From Nitriliruptoraceae bacterium (lineage in GTDB: Bacteria > Actinomycetota > Nitriliruptoria > Nitriliruptorales > Nitriliruptoraceae): DNA of 5,804 nt. A model generated the notes under the pieces. The model did no database searches. It had not been told where the DNA came from and saw only the letters and a list, made by a program, of their open reading frames with translations. Positions 4,445 through 5,804 of the stretch are shown here, one piece after another (positions within the stretch are counted from its first letter, which is position 1; each line of letters opens with the position of its first letter). The stretch lies in NCBI GenBank assembly GCA_007118045.1, contig SKTG01000064.1, positions 1 to 5,804 of the forward strand, read 5' to 3'. The position numbers and the translations under genes were made by a program.

Positions 4445-5547
4445 GGGCGTCCTCCGGTGAGCGTTGGCTCGGTCGGCGTCCGTGCCGCCAGAAGGGTGGC
4501 GTGGGTAGGGGCGTCCGGGACCCAGGCAGGCCGCTCGGTGGCGAACTCACGACGCAGGGCGGGGACGATCTCACCACCGAGGATCTCGAGCTGTTCGAGC
4601 ACGGTCTTCAGTGGCAGCCCGGCGTGGTCGATCAGGAACAGCTGCCGCTGGTAATCGCCGACGTGCTCGCGCATGCCCGCATAGCGTTCGATCACCTGTT
4701 GTGGGCTGCCGACGGTCAGCGGGGTCTGCCGGGTGAAATCCTCCAGCGAGGGGCCGTGCCCGTAGACCGGCGCGACGTCGAAGTAGGGCCGGAACTCACG
4801 CACCGCATCCTGCGAGTTCTCACGGGCGAAGAACTGGCCGCCGAGCCCCACGATCGCCTGGTCCGCGCTGCCGTGCCCGTAGTGCTCGAAGCGGTGGCGG
4901 TAGAGATCGACCATCTGCTCGGTGTGGCGGATAGGCCAGAAGATGTTGTTGTGGAAGAACCCGTCACCGTAGTAGGCAGCCTGTTCGGCGATCTCCGGCG
5001 AGCGGATCGAGCCGTGCCACACGAACGGTGGCACGCCGTCCAGGGGCCGGGGCGTGACGGTGAAGTTCTGCAGCGGGGTGCGGTGCTTGCCCTCCCAGTC
5101 CACTTCCGTCTCGCGCCACAACCGATGCAGCAACGCGTAGTGCTCGTAGGCGAGGGACATGCTCTCGCGGATGTCGTAGCCGAACCAGGGGTAGACCGGG
5201 CCGGTGTTGCCCCGGCCCATCATCAGATCGACCCGACCACGAGCCAGATGCTGGAGCATCGCGTAGTCCTCGGCGATCTTCACCGGGTCGTTCGTGGTTA
5301 TCAGGGTGGTCGCCGTGGACAGGATCAGCCGTTCGGTCTGCGCCGCGATGAACGCCAACGTCGTCGTCGGCGAGGACGAGAAGAACGGCGGGTTGTGGTG
5401 CTCACCCAGTGCGAAGACGTCGAGGCCCACCTCCTCGGCCTTGCGTGCGATCGTCACGACCGCCTCGATGCGCTCCGCCTCGCTCGGGGTGCGCCCCGTG
5501 GTCGGATCGGGGGTGATGTCGCTGACGGAGAAGATCCCGAACTGCAT
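4441..5547 (-). CDS. Luciferase-like FMN-dependent monooxygenase (LLM, CE1758-type)
   Basis: 368 residues, the bacterial-luciferase TIM-barrel fold. It begins MQFGIFSVSD, the usual strand 1. Other LLM marks are EEVGLDVFALGEHHNPPFF (38-56, with the EHH seen in luciferase-like enzymes), TERLILSTATTLITTNDPVK (71-90), EDYAMLQHLARGRVDLMMGRG (93-113, the family's D...L..GR....GRG flavin-site motif), and PPFVWHGSIRSPEIAEQAAYYGDGFF (173-198, near the phosphate site). It should use FMNH2 and O2 to oxidise a small organic substrate, which the sequence does not identify. It resembles the CE1758 group, known to occur beside a CE1759 reductase, as here. Start: the ATG complementary to 5545-5547 gives the family N-terminus. 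A TTG at 5598 would add 17 unlike residues. A purine-rich AAGGAAG lies 12-13 nt upstream, rather far. The C-terminal 30 residues are a low-complexity extension. Confidence 0.87.
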   Translation of the reverse strand: MQFGIFSVSDITPDPTTGRTPSEAERIEAVVTIARKAEEVGLDVFALGEHHNPPFFSSSPTTTLAFIAAQTERLILSTATTLITTNDPVKIAEDYAMLQHLARGRVDLMMGRGNTGPVYPWFGYDIRESMSLAYEHYALLHRLWRETEVDWEGKHRTPLQNFTVTPRPLDGVPPFVWHGSIRSPEIAEQAAYYGDGFFHNNIFWPIRHTEQMVDLYRHRFEHYGHGSADQAIVGLGGQFFARENSQDAVREFRPYFDVAPVYGHGPSLEDFTRQTPLTVGSPQQVIERYAGMREHVGDYQRQLFLIDHAGLPLKTVLEQLEILGGEIVPALRREFATERPAWVPDAPTHATLLAARTPTEPTLTGGRP

Positions 5548-5580
5548 CGTGGCGCTCGCTTCCTTCACGGCCGGAGTGGC

Positions 5581-5599
5581 GCACCGTTGTAGGTGCAAC
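5581..5599. promoter_or_regulatory. Overlapping small dyads at the monooxygenase promoter
   Basis: GCACC (5581-5585) with GGTGC (5592-5596), and GTTG (5586-5589) with CAAC (5596-5599), form two interlocked dyads. They overlap the last bases of the -10 box and the predicted start of transcription. On the minus strand the outer dyad reads GTTG-CACCTA-CAAC, a shape used by MarR-type operators, but short arms like these arise by chance. Confidence 0.25.
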
Positions 5600-5628
5600 T
5601 ATATCGGGCAACGAAGCTGCTGGGTCGA
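5598..5628 (-). promoter_or_regulatory. Predicted promoter of the monooxygenase-reductase operon
   Basis: On the minus strand there is a near-consensus -10 TATAGT (complement of 5598-5603), with TCGACC (complement of 5623-5628) as a modest -35 at a 19-bp spacing. Start of transcription would be near 5590, giving a leader of about 43 nt. The -10 box stands out as one of few AT-rich hexamers in this gap. Confidence 0.45.
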
Positions 5629-5691
5629 CCATTCCGGGGCGAGGTTGCCGTGCGGTCGTTGCGCGCCAGCGAGTTCGGATCATCATCGATG

Positions 5692-5724
5692 CCCGCCGAG
5701 TCCGAGGCTCGGACTCTCGGTGGG
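5692..5724. terminator. Strong long hairpin upstream of the flavin operon
   Basis: GAGTCCGA (5698-5705) pairs perfectly with TCGGACTC (5709-5716) around GGC. After a 2-nt bulge (5717-5718), CCCGCC (5692-5697) pairs with GGTGGG (5719-5724) with one G-U pair. That gives 14 base pairs with a 3-nt loop. It lies between the operon promoter and the window's edge, so it may end a minus-strand gene entering from the right (a TAA is complementary to 5792-5794) and insulate the operon. No T-tract follows. A large operator is the alternative. Confidence 0.5.
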
Positions 5725-5742
5725 TACCGACCGTGATCGCCG

Positions 5743-5751
5743 TTGTCCACA
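5743..5751 (+). promoter_or_regulatory. Single DnaA-box-like 9-mer
   Basis: TTGTCCACA exactly matches the high-GC actinobacterial form of the DnaA box. It is a lone copy with no AT-rich unwinding region, so it is not an origin. DnaA boxes also occur as isolated titration or regulatory sites. Confidence 0.3.
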
Positions 5752-5792
5752 GTCGAGCGGAACCCATCTCCGTCGAAGCCGACCGGCGGCGT

Positions 5793-5798
5793 TACCGT
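5793..5798 (+). promoter_or_regulatory. Possible -10 box for a gene starting beyond the right edge
   Basis: TACCGT near the window's end resembles other candidate -10 boxes here (TACGTT at 3332, TAGCGT at 614). No good -35 is visible and its gene would lie outside the window, so this is only a suggestion. Confidence 0.2.
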
Positions 5799-5804
5799 GC
5801 CTTC

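Noticed and set aside
3386..4654. 422-codon plus-strand open frame over the regulator and reductase genes
   Set aside because: It overlaps two well-supported genes in other frames; its translation is G/R-rich and passes through the non-coding 17-bp repeats.
4435..5592. 385-codon plus-strand open frame opposite the monooxygenase
   Set aside because: The minus strand encodes an unmistakable luciferase-like protein; this frame is its mirror, rich in V/R/D/H with no family motif.
5548..5598. Extension of the monooxygenase to an upstream TTG start
   Set aside because: The added 17 residues do not resemble the family N-terminus, and the TTG overlaps the predicted -10 box. MQFGIFSV at 5547 is the normal family start.
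5743..5751. Replication origin
   Set aside because: There is only one DnaA-box-like 9-mer, no cluster, no AT-rich unwinding element, and no dnaA/dnaN genes.

Overview
The window is very GC-rich DNA with short gaps and strong G/C third-codon bias. This fits a high-GC actinomycete (Actinomycetota); the sequence does not support a finer placement. It carries one partial and five complete protein-coding genes. No tRNA, rRNA, transposase, integrase or CRISPR array is visible.

Left part (1-2640): the 3' end of a polytopic membrane protein that looks like an ABC-2 type exporter permease (+), then about 520 bp with no convincing gene but several short repeats. Next is a complete sodium:glutamate symporter-like (GltS/ESS family) transporter (+, 1109-2569). 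A strong bulged hairpin at 2604-2632 sits between this gene and the convergent doxX-like gene and probably ends both transcripts.

Middle part (2671-3787): a small four-helix DoxX-like membrane protein (-) is divergent from an HxlR-family winged-helix regulator (+) that has a single N-terminal cysteine. Their shared intergenic region is unusually structured. It has an AT-rich island with a TACTA/TAGTA dyad lying on a good minus-strand promoter, a perfect 7-bp-arm inverted repeat near the predicted doxX transcription start, and eight runs of four or five G in about 75 bp that form a 19-20-bp tandem repeat with G-quadruplex potential inside the doxX 5' leader. The regulator is followed by four copies of a 17-bp tandem repeat.

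Right part (3827-5804): a minus-strand two-gene operon, in transcription order a luciferase-like flavin monooxygenase (CE1758-type) and its partner NAD(P)H:FMN reductase (CE1759-type). They are joined by an ATGA overlap, so FMN reduction and FMNH2 use are probably translationally coupled. Upstream are a TATAGT -10 box, small dyads and a strong 8+6-bp hairpin.

Working model (inference): doxX and hxlR, and perhaps the flavin operon, form a redox or electrophile-responsive module. In Bacillus subtilis the HxlR-family repressors YodB and CatR control a DoxX-type gene (catD, with catE) and flavin-dependent quinone/azo reductases through a redox-active N-terminal cysteine. The gene families here are known; the arrangement and the repeat-laden regulatory DNA are the parts worth a second look. 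I did not find a clearly new system.
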